From the NCBI GenBank assembly GCA_964389375.1, contig CAYMDP010000066.1:1-12114 (forward strand): DNA of 12,114 bases, in the 5' to 3' direction. The position numbers and the translations under genes were made by a program. The notes under the pieces were generated by a model that saw nothing but the letters and a program-made list of their open reading frames with translations, was not told where the DNA came from and did not search any database. The stretch comes from CAYMDP01 sp964389375. Its GTDB lineage: Bacteria; Bdellovibrionota; Bdellovibrionia; Bdellovibrionales; UBA1609. Of this stretch, positions 5,389 through 12,114 are shown one piece after another; position 1 is the stretch's first letter; each line of letters opens with the position of its first letter.

Positions 5389-5805
5389 ATGAAAATTTGC
5401 ATGTGTATCTTTCTTGGAGTTCTTGGTTTTTCAAGTTTAGCTTGGGGGACCGAAAGAAGTTTAGACGAAATTCGTGCGGCCTCTTATAGTTTTCCAGAAA
5501 TGGTTGCAGCTCGCAATTTTTTAGAAATCAATCCCAATGAAGAGGCCATCTGGCTGAATGAGCTTGCTGCCAAGAATGCATCAAAAAGAAAAGCTTCAAA
5601 AAAGATTTCGCTTAAGACGAAGAATTCTTCGAAGCTTGCGAACGCAAACCCTAAGGGTCCTGAGGCTGTTGCAAGTAAGGTGTCTACTCCGGCTCAGTTC
5701 AAAGTTCCCGTTCAGCAAGATATCGCTCAGGCTGTGACTCCCGAACAAAAGGCCCCAGTTGTGATCCCCCAGAAGACGATTCAAGTTCCAGACAAAGAGT
5801 CCTAA
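5389..5805 (+). CDS. Secreted low-complexity basic protein of unknown function (138 aa)
   Basis: GGAGG (5380-5384) lies four bases before the ATG, so the start is firm. A signal peptide is clear (MKICMCIFLGVLGFSSLAWG, likely cut after residue 20). A short helical part follows (SLDEIRAASYSFPEMVAARNFLEINPNEEAIWLNELAAKN, about 24-63). Next comes a lysine- and serine-rich stretch (KRKASKKISLKTKNSSK, 67-82), and then a Pro/Val/Gln-rich tail that looks unstructured (about 90-138). The mature protein is strongly basic in the middle, which would suit binding to peptidoglycan, nucleic acid or the membrane surface, but this is inference. No domain is recognised. It appears to be a single-gene unit between two long spacers. 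Confidence 0.7.
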   Translation: MKICMCIFLGVLGFSSLAWGTERSLDEIRAASYSFPEMVAARNFLEINPNEEAIWLNELAAKNASKRKASKKISLKTKNSSKLANANPKGPEAVASKVSTPAQFKVPVQQDIAQAVTPEQKAPVVIPQKTIQVPDKES

Positions 5806-5811
5806 AGACTT

Positions 5812-5915
5812 AGGGCGTGTCCTTATTTCGCGATCCCCCCAATTCGTTTATTTTGAGTCGGAGCTTCGTTGCTCCTCCTCGAATTGCCTTATAGGCAGTC
5901 TTTCGTCGTCGCGCC
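5812..5915. repeat. Hairpin-rich dispersed repeat, copy 2 of the shared core
   Basis: Bases 5812-5834 match the left arm and loop of the palindrome at 2259-2281 in 21 of 23 positions. The right arm is missing. The sequence continues with two compact hairpins: GGAGC/GCTCC (5860-5875) and TGCCT/AGGCA (5885-5897). The ends are GGCG (5814-5817) and CGCC (5912-5915). The size, location between genes and small palindromes resemble a REP or MITE-type extragenic element. Read on the minus strand, one frame spells SNEAPTQNKRIGGIAK before a stop at 5823-5825. I have an impression of this string at the ends of predicted Bdellovibrio proteins, which would fit a repeat running into many reading frames; this is memory, not a search. 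Confidence 0.5.
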
Positions 5916-6228
5916 TTGGTCGGATTCAAAATTCACAGCGCAAAAAATGTCTAGTTTATTTCGTCACATATCCATTTTCAGGTTTGGGAGGTATTGTCGC
6001 TCATCTATAGTTTGAGAAGTGCGACAGTCGAAAGATCAAGTCGATCTGTCTCGCTGCGCATTGCGGACCTAATCTTGCTATATTGCATCTCATAGAGGTC
6101 CATGCATCAGGATATCAGCCAAAGGATATCTAATATCGGCTCTAGGCGCTTCCTCTCGTCTTGAAGTTTCATCAGATCCAAGCTAGTCTTAGCTTTTAGA
6201 TTTGGGCTCTTTTTGATCTGGAGTTTTT
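5916..6228. other. Gene-free spacer before the 97-aa exported protein
   Basis: No convincing gene is seen on either strand of this 313-base stretch. A moderate hairpin is visible at 6024-6051 (GACAG..CTGTC with inner TCGA/TCGA). There is no strong terminator, and I could not pick out a promoter with good -35 and -10 spacing, although one must lie here or further upstream for the next operon. Confidence 0.4.
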
Positions 6229-6522
6229 GTGTTTCGACCTATCGGATTCGTGATTTTTGCCCTATTTTTTATCCATAGCTTTTCGGTGAATAGCTCGAGA
6301 GTTTGGGCCAACGAAAACCCCATTAAGGTCATATCTCCAGAAGAGGCTTCTGAGATTGCAAGAAAGCGGCTTTATCCAGGCGGCGCGGATGAGGAAGATC
6401 TTAGGGTCTTGCCACAGCTTCCCGATGCCCAAGTGAAGGTGAATTTTCGTCAGGTTCAAAAAGATGTTCTTGGAGATATGATCCCAGACGAATCAGATGA
6501 GAGCGCTCCCGAAGCGGAATAG
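6229..6522 (+). CDS. Small acidic exported protein of unknown function (97 aa)
   Basis: The start is GTG at 6229 with TGGAG (6219-6223) five bases upstream. A signal peptide is evident (MFRPIGFVIFALFFIHSFSVNSSRVWA, likely cut after residue 27). The mature part is about 70 residues and acidic, especially at its end (DESDESAPEAE). A helix-like segment (SPEEASEIARKRLYPGGADEEDL, 36-58) is followed by a Pro-containing stretch (VLPQLPDAQVKVNFRQVQ). No domain is recognised. The stop lies eight bases before the methyltransferase start, so they are probably one operon, although a periplasmic protein and a cytosolic rRNA enzyme have no evident shared task. Confidence 0.7.
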   Translation: MFRPIGFVIFALFFIHSFSVNSSRVWANENPIKVISPEEASEIARKRLYPGGADEEDLRVLPQLPDAQVKVNFRQVQKDVLGDMIPDESDESAPEAE

Positions 6523-6530
6523 GTTGATCC

Positions 6531-7664
6531 ATGCCAAAATTTTTTGCAGTGACTTCGAGGGGCTTGGACGAAGCTCTTTACCAAGAATTATCAGATCTTG
6601 GGATGAAGGGGCTTGAACGTAAAATCGGTGGCGTTTGGTTTGATGGGAATTGGCAATCCTGTTATTTGGCCAACCTTAAACTTCGAACTGCGACTCGCAT
6701 TTTACTTCCTGTTTTAGATTTCCCGGCCTATCAGCCGGAAGAACTTTACAATAATGTTTTTAAAAAACACGATTTCACTAAGTACCTAGGGGTCCATCAG
6801 ACCTTTGCGGTCGACGCTAAAGTTCGCGAGAGCGCCTTTAAGGATCAGCGCTTCGTCGCCTTAAAAATCAAAGATGCCATCGTGGATCAGTTTCGTGAAA
6901 AATTTGGTGAGCGTCCGAACGTGGATACAAAATTTCCTCACGTCACGTTTCAGGTGCGGGTGGTAAAAAATCAGGTTTCGATTGCTGTGGATACATCGGG
7001 AGAAAGTTTATCTCTTCGTGGCTATAGAAAAGAGCAAGGCGAAGCTCCGCTTCGAGAACATTTGGCCGCAGGCCTTGTTCATTTGACGGGTTGGGATCGT
7101 AAGTCTCCACTAGTCGATTTGATGTGTGGATCTGGGACGATTTTAGTCGAAGCGGCTTTGATGGCGCGAAATATTTCCCCAGGCACCTTGCGTAAGAATT
7201 TTTCATTTCAACATTTCCAAACTTTCGATGAGCAAGTTTGGTCCGAGGCTCTGGATCAGTCTATTGAAGGGGAAATCGAAGAGTGCCCGCCACTTTTTGG
7301 CTTTGATATCAGCGGAAAGGTTTTGTCCTTTGCGAAAACCAATGCGGCGCGGGCCGGGGTGGATGAAAACATTCAGTTTAAAAAGTCTCCCGTGGACCTT
7401 GTGGAAGCTCCTGCGGAAAAAGGCACGATCATAGTGAATCCGCCTTATGGGGAGCGGCTTGGTGACCTAGAACAGGTTAAAGACGCCTACCGGGATTTAG
7501 GTTTTGTCTTAAAAACTCGTTTTCAAGGTTGGACCTGCTGGATTCTCTCGGGAAGTGAAGAAGTGACCTCGGTTCTAAAATTAAAATCAAGCCGTCGCAT
7601 TCAGGTCTACAACGGAAATCTAGACTGTCGCCTTTTACGCTACGATATTCGAGATAACCCCTAA
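6531..7664 (+). CDS. RlmL-family 23S rRNA guanine-N2 methyltransferase (THUMP + SAM domain)
   Basis: The protein matches the COG0116 family, in which RlmL methylates a guanine on N2 in 23S rRNA (G2445 in E. coli). The N-terminal part (about 1-160) fits a ferredoxin-like plus THUMP RNA-binding module (FFAVTSRGLDEALYQEL, LRTATRILLPV). SLRGYRKEQGEAPLREHLAAGL (about 161-182) is the typical linker to the Rossmann domain. SAM motif I is PLVDLMCGSGTILVEAA (193-209), an acidic motif II is GFDIS (257-261) and the N2-amine catalytic motif is NPPYGERLG (303-311). At 377 residues it is the single-methylase form, like Firmicutes YpsC, without the second RlmK domain of the long E. coli protein. Exact target base is inferred from the family. 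The ribosome site is weak (AGG overlapping the preceding stop), suggesting coupling. Confidence 0.88.
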   Translation: MPKFFAVTSRGLDEALYQELSDLGMKGLERKIGGVWFDGNWQSCYLANLKLRTATRILLPVLDFPAYQPEELYNNVFKKHDFTKYLGVHQTFAVDAKVRESAFKDQRFVALKIKDAIVDQFREKFGERPNVDTKFPHVTFQVRVVKNQVSIAVDTSGESLSLRGYRKEQGEAPLREHLAAGLVHLTGWDRKSPLVDLMCGSGTILVEAALMARNISPGTLRKNFSFQHFQTFDEQVWSEALDQSIEGEIEECPPLFGFDISGKVLSFAKTNAARAGVDENIQFKKSPVDLVEAPAEKGTIIVNPPYGERLGDLEQVKDAYRDLGFVLKTRFQGWTCWILSGSEEVTSVLKLKSSRRIQVYNGNLDCRLLRYDIRDNP

Positions 7665-7698
7665 AGATTTAGAATTTTAAAAATTGAGTTTCCCAAGT

Positions 7699-7722
7699 GG
7701 CCAGATCCCTTAGGACCTGGCC
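7699..7722. terminator. Stem-loop between convergent genes
   Basis: GGCCAGATCC (7699-7708) pairs with GGACCTGGCC (7713-7722) with one A.C mismatch and a CTTA loop, between the stop of the methyltransferase gene and that of the minus-strand membrane protein. T-rich stretches lie some 15-25 bases away on each side rather than directly after the stem, so it is a possible bidirectional terminator of moderate quality. Confidence 0.5.
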
Positions 7723-7743
7723 GGCTAGGGACCATAGGATTTT

Positions 7744-8112
7744 TTAGAAGGGTTTTGTTCCCGCGAGCCATCCGGCTAAGGTGCCAAGACTGAGGATCAC
7801 GAGCCACATAGGCTTGCTCGAGGATTTCATCTTTGGAATAGCCGCGATGATGCCTCCCATAACCAGCCAAATAAGAAGCTTTGCGTAAACCCATAGCGGT
7901 AGGCCGCCATGCGCCACGCCAATTCTAGCCAACAAGCCAAATCCCGAGATTAAAATGACGGTGAGTCCCAAACCATGAAAAAGCAGGACCCATTTTCGGT
8001 TGGCGAATTTTTTATCTCCACCATTCATGGTGTGAAGAGCCAAACCCCCTAGGGCCATGAACAAAGCAAGTATCCCGAAGATATGAATGATCTTGTAAAA
8101 GCTATAACTCAT
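7744..8112 (-). CDS. Small four-helix membrane protein, possibly SirB2-like (122 aa)
   Basis: The start at 8110-8112 (MSYSFYKIIHIFG) has AAGGAG seven bases upstream; the frame extends 13 codons further but that part (MIGFIKKTLRRIR) would precede the ribosome site. Four membrane segments are visible at about residues 8-26, 41-61, 72-94 and 102-118. The first helix carries a conserved-looking His (IIHIFG), as does the second (LLFHGLG). The small loops are glycine-rich. The arrangement of four helices with an early His resembles SirB2 or other heme-associated small membrane proteins, but the match is only by eye. The gene is divergent from hppA, with 111 bases between the starts, so the two may share regulation. 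Confidence 0.75.
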   Translation of the reverse strand: MSYSFYKIIHIFGILALFMALGGLALHTMNGGDKKFANRKWVLLFHGLGLTVILISGFGLLARIGVAHGGLPLWVYAKLLIWLVMGGIIAAIPKMKSSSKPMWLVILSLGTLAGWLAGTKPF

Positions 8113-8156
8113 CCGGATTCTCCTTAAAGTTTTTTTTATGAAACCTATCACAAAAA

Positions 8157-8186
8157 TTGACTTTAGCCATGGGAATCCACGATAGT
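8157..8186 (+). promoter_or_regulatory. Candidate promoter of hppA
   Basis: TTGACT (8157-8162, five of six consensus positions) and GATAGT (8181-8186, four of six) are 18 bases apart. The expected start of transcription is near 8193, leaving a leader of about 30 bases with the AAGGAG ribosome site at 8210-8215. A GTG at 8185 that would lengthen the protein lies inside the -10, which supports the ATG at 8224. Confidence 0.55.
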
Positions 8187-8223
8187 GGCCCTTACCAAAA
8201 ATTACCTACAAGGAGCCTGTTCC

Positions 8224-10257
8224 ATGTTTGATATCGGCGTGATTGCCCCTATTGCGGGAGCTCTCGGTCTATGTTTCGCTCTCGTCACTTATCTTAATTT
8301 GGTTCGGCAATCCGCCGGAACCCCGAAAATGATTGAGATCGGAGATGAAATTCATCTCGGTGCAATGACCTTTTTGAAGGCAGAGTACTCAAAACTCATC
8401 ATCTTCGTCGTGGTTTTGTCGGCTCTTCTGTTTTGGGCTTTTGATTGGCAGACTTCAGTTTCATTTGTTGCTGGAGCGGTTTGTTCGGGGCTTGCGGGTT
8501 TTATCGGAATGAAAGCAGCAACTAAAGGAAACGTTCGAACTGCAGCGGCAGCGAAAGATTCTGGAGTTGCAGCGGCCCTTTTGATCGCCTTCAACGGCGG
8601 ATCTGTGATGGGTCTTGCGGTTGCAAGTCTTGGTCTTGTAGGACTGGGCGCTTTGTTCTACGCCTTCGGTGGTGACGTAAGCACTGTTGCGGTGATCTCA
8701 GGCTTTTCAATGGGTGCCTCTTCGATTGCCTTGTTTGCACGTATCGGTGGCGGAATTTTTACCAAAGCTGCCGATGTTGGATCGGATCTAGTCGGAAAGC
8801 TTGAGGCCGGAATTCCTGAAGATGATCCAAGAAATCCTGGTGTGATTGCGGATAACGTTGGAGACAACGTTGGTGACGTTGCTGGAATGGGTGCGGACAT
8901 TTTTGAATCTTATGTTGGAGCGATGGTTGCGGCGATTATGATTGCGGCGACAATGACGCCTGCGGATTTAAACGCACACTTTAGTTCAAACGTAACTCCA
9001 GTCATGTTGATGGGTCTTCCTTTGATTCTTGCGGTGATGGGGCTTTTTGCTTCTGTTGTGGGAATTGTCGGGATGAATGTTTTTAAGAAGCTAGATCCTT
9101 CCAAAGCTTTGTTTGTTTCTGAAGTCACAGCAGGGGTTTTGTTTTTGGCAATGACTGCAGGTTTTCTGGTTCAGTTCGGATACGGTTTAGATATCTTCTG
9201 GGCGATCTTCGCCGGATCAATTGGTGGAATTGCGATTGGAAAAGTGACTGAGTACTACACAGCTTCTGGTCCCGTTTTCAAAATTGCTGAGGCTTCAAAG
9301 ACAGGTCCTGCAACAAACATTATTGCGGGTATGGCAGTAGGCCTTGAGTCATGTGCTGGCCCCTTGTTCTTGATCGCGGCTTCTATATATGCGGCCTACG
9401 AAACTTGCGGTCTTTACGGAATCGCAATGGCCGCAGTTGGAATGCTTGCGACTGTTGGTGTGACAATGACAATTGATGCTTACGGTCCTGTTGCGGATAA
9501 CGCCGGTGGAATTTCTGAGATGGCCAATCTTGGTCCAGAAGTTCGTAAGATCACTGATGGTCTGGATGCAATTGGAAACACAACTGCTGCGATCGGAAAG
9601 GGTTTTGCGATTGGTTCTGCGGCTTTGACCTCTTTGGCTTTATTCGTAGCTTACAAACAAGCGATTGTTTTTGCTGCGGGTCCTGATGCCGCGATCTCGA
9701 TGGAGATCACGGATCCTGGAGTGGTGATTGGTCTTCTTTTGGGTGCGATGACCGTATTGATTGCGGCTGCGATGACTATGACTTCTGTGGGTAAAGCTGC
9801 TGGAGAAATGGTCACCGAGATTCGAAGACAGTTTAAAGAAATCCCAGGTCTTCTAGCGGGAACAGGAAAGCCTGACACAGCTCGCTGTGTTGAGATTTCT
9901 ACAAACGCAGCTCTTAAAGAGATGGTTGCGCCCGGTCTTGTGGCGGTGATCGCTCCTTGTGTTGTCGGCTTTGGACTTGGCCCCAGCGCTTTGGGTGGCA
10001 TGCTTGCGGGATCGCTTTTGACTGGCGTGACTTTGGCTCTTTTGATGTCGAATGCAGGTGGCGCTTGGGATAACGCGAAGAAATTCATCGAAAAGGGAGA
10101 CATCCCTGGTGAGAAGAAGGGCGGAGCTGCACATGGTGCCGCAGTTATCGGTGACACGGTCGGTGACCCCTTCAAAGACACAACTGGTCCTGCAATGAAT
10201 ATTTTGGTGAAGTTGATTTCAATCGTCGCCTTGATTCTTGCTCCCTTGATCGTATAG
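8224..10257 (+). CDS. hppA: Membrane-bound ion-translocating pyrophosphatase, K+-dependent type
   Basis: The enzyme splits pyrophosphate and pumps H+ or Na+ across the membrane. The ATG at 8224 follows AAGGAG by eight bases; the product has 677 residues, a usual length, and is almost wholly hydrophobic, consistent with the family's about 16 helices. The Mg-pyrophosphate site is intact: DVGSDLVGK (184-192), EDDPRNPGVIADNVGDNVGD (199-218), DAYGPVADNAGG (418-429), SNAGGAWDNAKK (609-620) and GDTVGDPFKDTTGP (643-656). In GNTTAAIGKG (451-460) Ala455 and Gly458 occupy the positions that are Lys and Thr in K+-independent enzymes, so this one should need K+. ADIFESY (224-230) has the Asp/Glu gating pair seen in Na+ pumps such as that of Thermotoga, but this residue pair alone does not exclude H+. 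It forms a single-gene unit. Confidence 0.96.
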   Translation: MFDIGVIAPIAGALGLCFALVTYLNLVRQSAGTPKMIEIGDEIHLGAMTFLKAEYSKLIIFVVVLSALLFWAFDWQTSVSFVAGAVCSGLAGFIGMKAATKGNVRTAAAAKDSGVAAALLIAFNGGSVMGLAVASLGLVGLGALFYAFGGDVSTVAVISGFSMGASSIALFARIGGGIFTKAADVGSDLVGKLEAGIPEDDPRNPGVIADNVGDNVGDVAGMGADIFESYVGAMVAAIMIAATMTPADLNAHFSSNVTPVMLMGLPLILAVMGLFASVVGIVGMNVFKKLDPSKALFVSEVTAGVLFLAMTAGFLVQFGYGLDIFWAIFAGSIGGIAIGKVTEYYTASGPVFKIAEASKTGPATNIIAGMAVGLESCAGPLFLIAASIYAAYETCGLYGIAMAAVGMLATVGVTMTIDAYGPVADNAGGISEMANLGPEVRKITDGLDAIGNTTAAIGKGFAIGSAALTSLALFVAYKQAIVFAAGPDAAISMEITDPGVVIGLLLGAMTVLIAAAMTMTSVGKAAGEMVTEIRRQFKEIPGLLAGTGKPDTARCVEISTNAALKEMVAPGLVAVIAPCVVGFGLGPSALGGMLAGSLLTGVTLALLMSNAGGAWDNAKKFIEKGDIPGEKKGGAAHGAAVIGDTVGDPFKDTTGPAMNILVKLISIVALILAPLIV

Positions 10258-10267
10258 ATGGATTTAT

Positions 10268-10291
10268 GACGAGGACCGAGAGGTCTTCGTC
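10268..10291 (+). other. Hairpin with GNRA tetraloop downstream of hppA
   Basis: GACGAGGACC pairs with GGTCTTCGTC over 10 bp (one G.U pair) and closes on a GAGA tetraloop. It starts 11 bases after the hppA stop codon and precedes the true terminator. It has no T run, so a 3'-end stabilising or processing element is more likely than a terminator. Confidence 0.5.
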
Positions 10292-10306
10292 GAAAAGTCG
10301 AAGCAG

Positions 10307-10366
10307 AAAAGGCCCTTTCTTAAGAACACAACAAACTTTGTGTTTTACAGAAAGGGCCTTTTTGCA
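10307..10366 (+). terminator. Long rho-independent terminator of hppA
   Basis: An outer stem of 14 bp (AAAAGGCCCTTTCT at 10307-10320 with AGAAAGGGCCTTTT at 10349-10362) encloses a 4x4 internal loop and an inner 6-bp stem (AACACA at 10325-10330 with TGTGTT at 10339-10344). It ends in a T run and then GC. The GC core flanked by A and T runs makes it a strong terminator. Confidence 0.88.
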
Positions 10367-10510
10367 TTTTAGGGCAATCGATAATTGTTTTAACATTTGG
10401 CTGAGCGGAATCCTCGGCCTAAGTCCCCGAGGGGCTTGCGCCGGATTAAGCTCTATCTATTTTTTTAAATAGAATGCCGAAGGGATCGATTCTGAACTTA
10501 AGGCAAAAGC

Positions 10511-12052
10511 TTACTTTGCTTCTGGAATTTGAATTCTAGGAAAAAGAGGATCGCCTTTAACAATCGAGCTTCCCACTTTTAAGCCGGGCCATTTCTGAGC
10601 GGCTTCAAAATCTCTATCCTTGCAAGAAATTTGGGTCAGCAACTGATCCATCTTTTCTGGGAGGACTGGTTGAAGCAAAAGGGCGCAGATTCTGAGGCAC
10701 TCAAGGGCCGTCACCAAGACTTCAGCCGCAGCCTTTGGATCTTCTTTGGCAGACTTCCACGGCGCCTTATTTTCTAAATACTTGTTTGCCTCGGTCAAAG
10801 TATTAAAGATCTTCTCAAGTGCGTGACTTGGGGCGAAGGCCTCAATATCTTTTTGCACCAACTTTGCGAGTTCCAGACTTAGTTTTTTTACGTGAAGGCC
10901 CTGTTCATCTTTGGTCTCTGTGGCAGGAAGTTGCCCAGAAAAGAACTTATCAATCAGATTAGAAGTTCGGCTTAACAAGTTGCCCATATTGTTTGCGAGG
11001 TCATTGTTGACTCGGCCGAGCAATAGCTCTTTCGAAAAGGGGGCATCATTTCCGAAATGAATGTCCCGTGTTAGGAAGTAGCGAAAGCTATCAACACCCA
11101 CCAAATCTTTCATGGCCAGGGGACTGACAACATCGCCGATAGACTTGCTCATTTTGCCTTGGTCTTTATTTAAAATCCAACCGTGAGCAAAGATGGTCTT
11201 AGGAAGTTTAATTCCCAGGGCCATTAGCATCGTCGTCCAGTAGACCGCGTGGGTCGTGATGATGTCTTTTCCGATAATGTGGACGGCCCCAGTGCTTTGC
11301 CACCATTTTTCAAACTCTTTAGAGCGCTCGGACTGTTGATAGCCCACGCCTGTGGCGTAGTTGAGTAGAGCATCAAACCAAACATAAGTTACGAAATCTG
11401 TATCAAAGGGGATCTCAATACCCCACTTGAGGCGGCTTTTGGGGCGGCTAATGCAAAGATCCGCAAGGGGTTGGCGCAAAAATCCGAGGACTTCATTGCG
11501 ACGGGACTCCGGTTGAATAAATTCTGGGTGGCTTTGAATGTGTTGGATCAAGGTCTCTTGATACTTCGACATTTTGAAGAAGTAATTTTTTTCGGAAATC
11601 TTAGTCACTTCACGGCCGGTCGGACTTTTTCCATCGACCAGCTCTTTTTCGGTGTAAAAGATCTCTTCAGAAACCGAATACCAACCTTCGTAGCTGGCCT
11701 CGTAGATTTCACCTTTGTCGAAGAGCTGTTGCAGACAATCTTGAACCGCTTTTTTGTGAAAGGCATCAGTGGTGCGAAAGAAGATATCGTAAGTTATATT
11801 TAGATTGTTCCAGATCTCTTTATAGTTCTTCACCATATCGTTGCAATGGTCTTGCGGATTTAATCCTCTTTTTTCTGCCGCATCTTGGACCTTTTGTCCG
11901 TGTTCGTCGGTTCCAGTTAAAAAGCAGGTCTCTTCGCCAAAAAATTTATGATAACGATTAAACACATCTGAAAGAATGGTTGAATAGGCATGCCCGATAT
12001 GTGGCTGATCGTTCACATAGTAAAGCGGTGTCGTGATATAAAAGGACTTCAT
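10511..12052 (-). CDS. metG: Methionyl-tRNA synthetase, short zinc-less type
   Basis: This class I enzyme charges tRNA-Met with methionine. Family marks are all present: the HIGH motif at 18-21 (DQPHIGHAYS), FLTGTDEHGQK (44-54), YVWFDALLNY (223-232) and KMSKS (300-304), followed by a helical anticodon-binding domain (about 350-460). The connective insert reads GWYSVSEEIFYTEKELVDGKSPTGREV, where zinc-binding family members have two Cys pairs; here Ser, Glu and Thr stand in those places, so the zinc knuckle is lost, as in mitochondrial-type MetRS. With 513 residues it lacks the C-terminal tRNA-binding domain of longer bacterial forms. The ATG (12050-12052) has no good Shine-Dalgarno; it follows the upstream gene's stop by nine bases, so translation may be coupled to that gene. 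No clear terminator follows its stop. Confidence 0.96.
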   Translation of the reverse strand: MKSFYITTPLYYVNDQPHIGHAYSTILSDVFNRYHKFFGEETCFLTGTDEHGQKVQDAAEKRGLNPQDHCNDMVKNYKEIWNNLNITYDIFFRTTDAFHKKAVQDCLQQLFDKGEIYEASYEGWYSVSEEIFYTEKELVDGKSPTGREVTKISEKNYFFKMSKYQETLIQHIQSHPEFIQPESRRNEVLGFLRQPLADLCISRPKSRLKWGIEIPFDTDFVTYVWFDALLNYATGVGYQQSERSKEFEKWWQSTGAVHIIGKDIITTHAVYWTTMLMALGIKLPKTIFAHGWILNKDQGKMSKSIGDVVSPLAMKDLVGVDSFRYFLTRDIHFGNDAPFSKELLLGRVNNDLANNMGNLLSRTSNLIDKFFSGQLPATETKDEQGLHVKKLSLELAKLVQKDIEAFAPSHALEKIFNTLTEANKYLENKAPWKSAKEDPKAAAEVLVTALECLRICALLLQPVLPEKMDQLLTQISCKDRDFEAAQKWPGLKVGSSIVKGDPLFPRIQIPEAK

Positions 12053-12061
12053 GGGTGGCGG

Positions 12062-12114
12062 TTAATCCTTATTTTCAAGAAGCTGTTTAAGGTCTTTTCT
12101 CATTTCGGGCAAGA
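12062..12114 (-). CDS. C-terminal end of the gene upstream of metG
   Basis: Read on the minus strand, one frame gives LPEMRKDLKQLLENKD and a stop at 12062-12064; the rest lies outside the window. The charged helical end and the nine-base spacing to metG indicate an operon. In several bacterial groups a PSP1-domain (RicT/YaaT) gene sits directly before metG, which makes it a reasonable guess, but 16 residues cannot show the family. Confidence 0.5.
   Translation of the reverse strand, partial: LPEMRKDLKQLLENKD

Noticed and set aside
8185..8223. GTG start lengthening the pyrophosphatase by 13 residues
   Set aside because: It lies in the predicted -10 box, and the ATG at 8224 has AAGGAG at proper spacing and begins a typical N-terminus.
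9651..10181. Long open frame on the minus strand inside hppA (176 codons)
   Set aside because: It is antisense to strongly conserved pyrophosphatase sequence and its composition (Ala, Pro, Ser, Thr, Ile) mirrors the codon bias of that gene.
10409..10447. Stem-loop region (CCTCGG/CCGAGG with AATCC/GGATT outside) between hppA and metG
   Set aside because: The stems share bases and cannot all form, and no T run follows on the metG strand, so I do not call it a terminator or structured RNA.
11471..11803. Plus-strand open frame of 110 codons inside metG
   Set aside because: It is antisense to the conserved insert and N-terminal domain of MetRS and has no ribosome site or sensible protein character.
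1..12114. CRISPR array, tRNA genes, defence or secretion cluster, prophage
   Set aside because: No regularly spaced repeats, no cloverleaf with a TTCAA/TTCGA arm, and no protein with nuclease, toxin, phage or secretion motifs was seen.

Overview
The window looks like chromosomal DNA of a predatory Bdellovibrio-like bacterium (Bdellovibrionota). The basis is the gene style: many small secreted or membrane-anchored proteins with no obvious family, a zinc-less short MetRS, a large membrane pyrophosphatase, a Phe-terminated outer-membrane barrel, and a dispersed repeat whose frame I loosely associate with Bdellovibrio. This placement is inferred from recognition, not from a database match. I see no tRNA or rRNA gene, CRISPR array, intact insertion sequence or prophage.

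Layout. 1-410: 3' end of an outer-membrane beta-barrel gene and its strong terminator. 464-1588: two tightly spaced genes for exported proteins of unknown function. 1589-2332: no confident + strand gene; it holds two candidate small minus-strand genes and a 12-bp palindrome just before a small membrane-protein gene (2333-2722). 2764-3768: a ribosomal-protein module, with Cys-less bS18 on the minus strand and bL28 plus a uL24-like KOW protein on the plus strand, divergent from overlapping promoters. 3880-5068: a four-cysteine exported protein overlapping a Nit1-type carbon-nitrogen hydrolase. 5069-6228: small secreted protein gene 5389-5805 flanked by two long spacers, the second carrying a hairpin-rich repeat. 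6229-7664: a small acidic exported protein followed by an RlmL-family rRNA guanine-N2 methyltransferase. 7744-8112: a small four-helix membrane protein on the minus strand, divergent from hppA (8224-10257), the K+-dependent type of membrane pyrophosphatase. 10511-12114: minus-strand metG with the tail of an upstream gene.

How the genes relate. The recognisable functions are housekeeping: translation (bS18, bL28, uL24-like, MetRS, rRNA methylation), energy conservation (pyrophosphate-driven ion pumping) and metabolite repair (Nit1-like amidase). Between them lie small envelope proteins. I found no convincing evidence of an undescribed multi-gene system. The points most worth checking are the divergent ribosomal-protein module with a possible second uL24, the repeat shared by 2260-2292 and 5812-5915, and the small minus-strand genes in 1724-2272.
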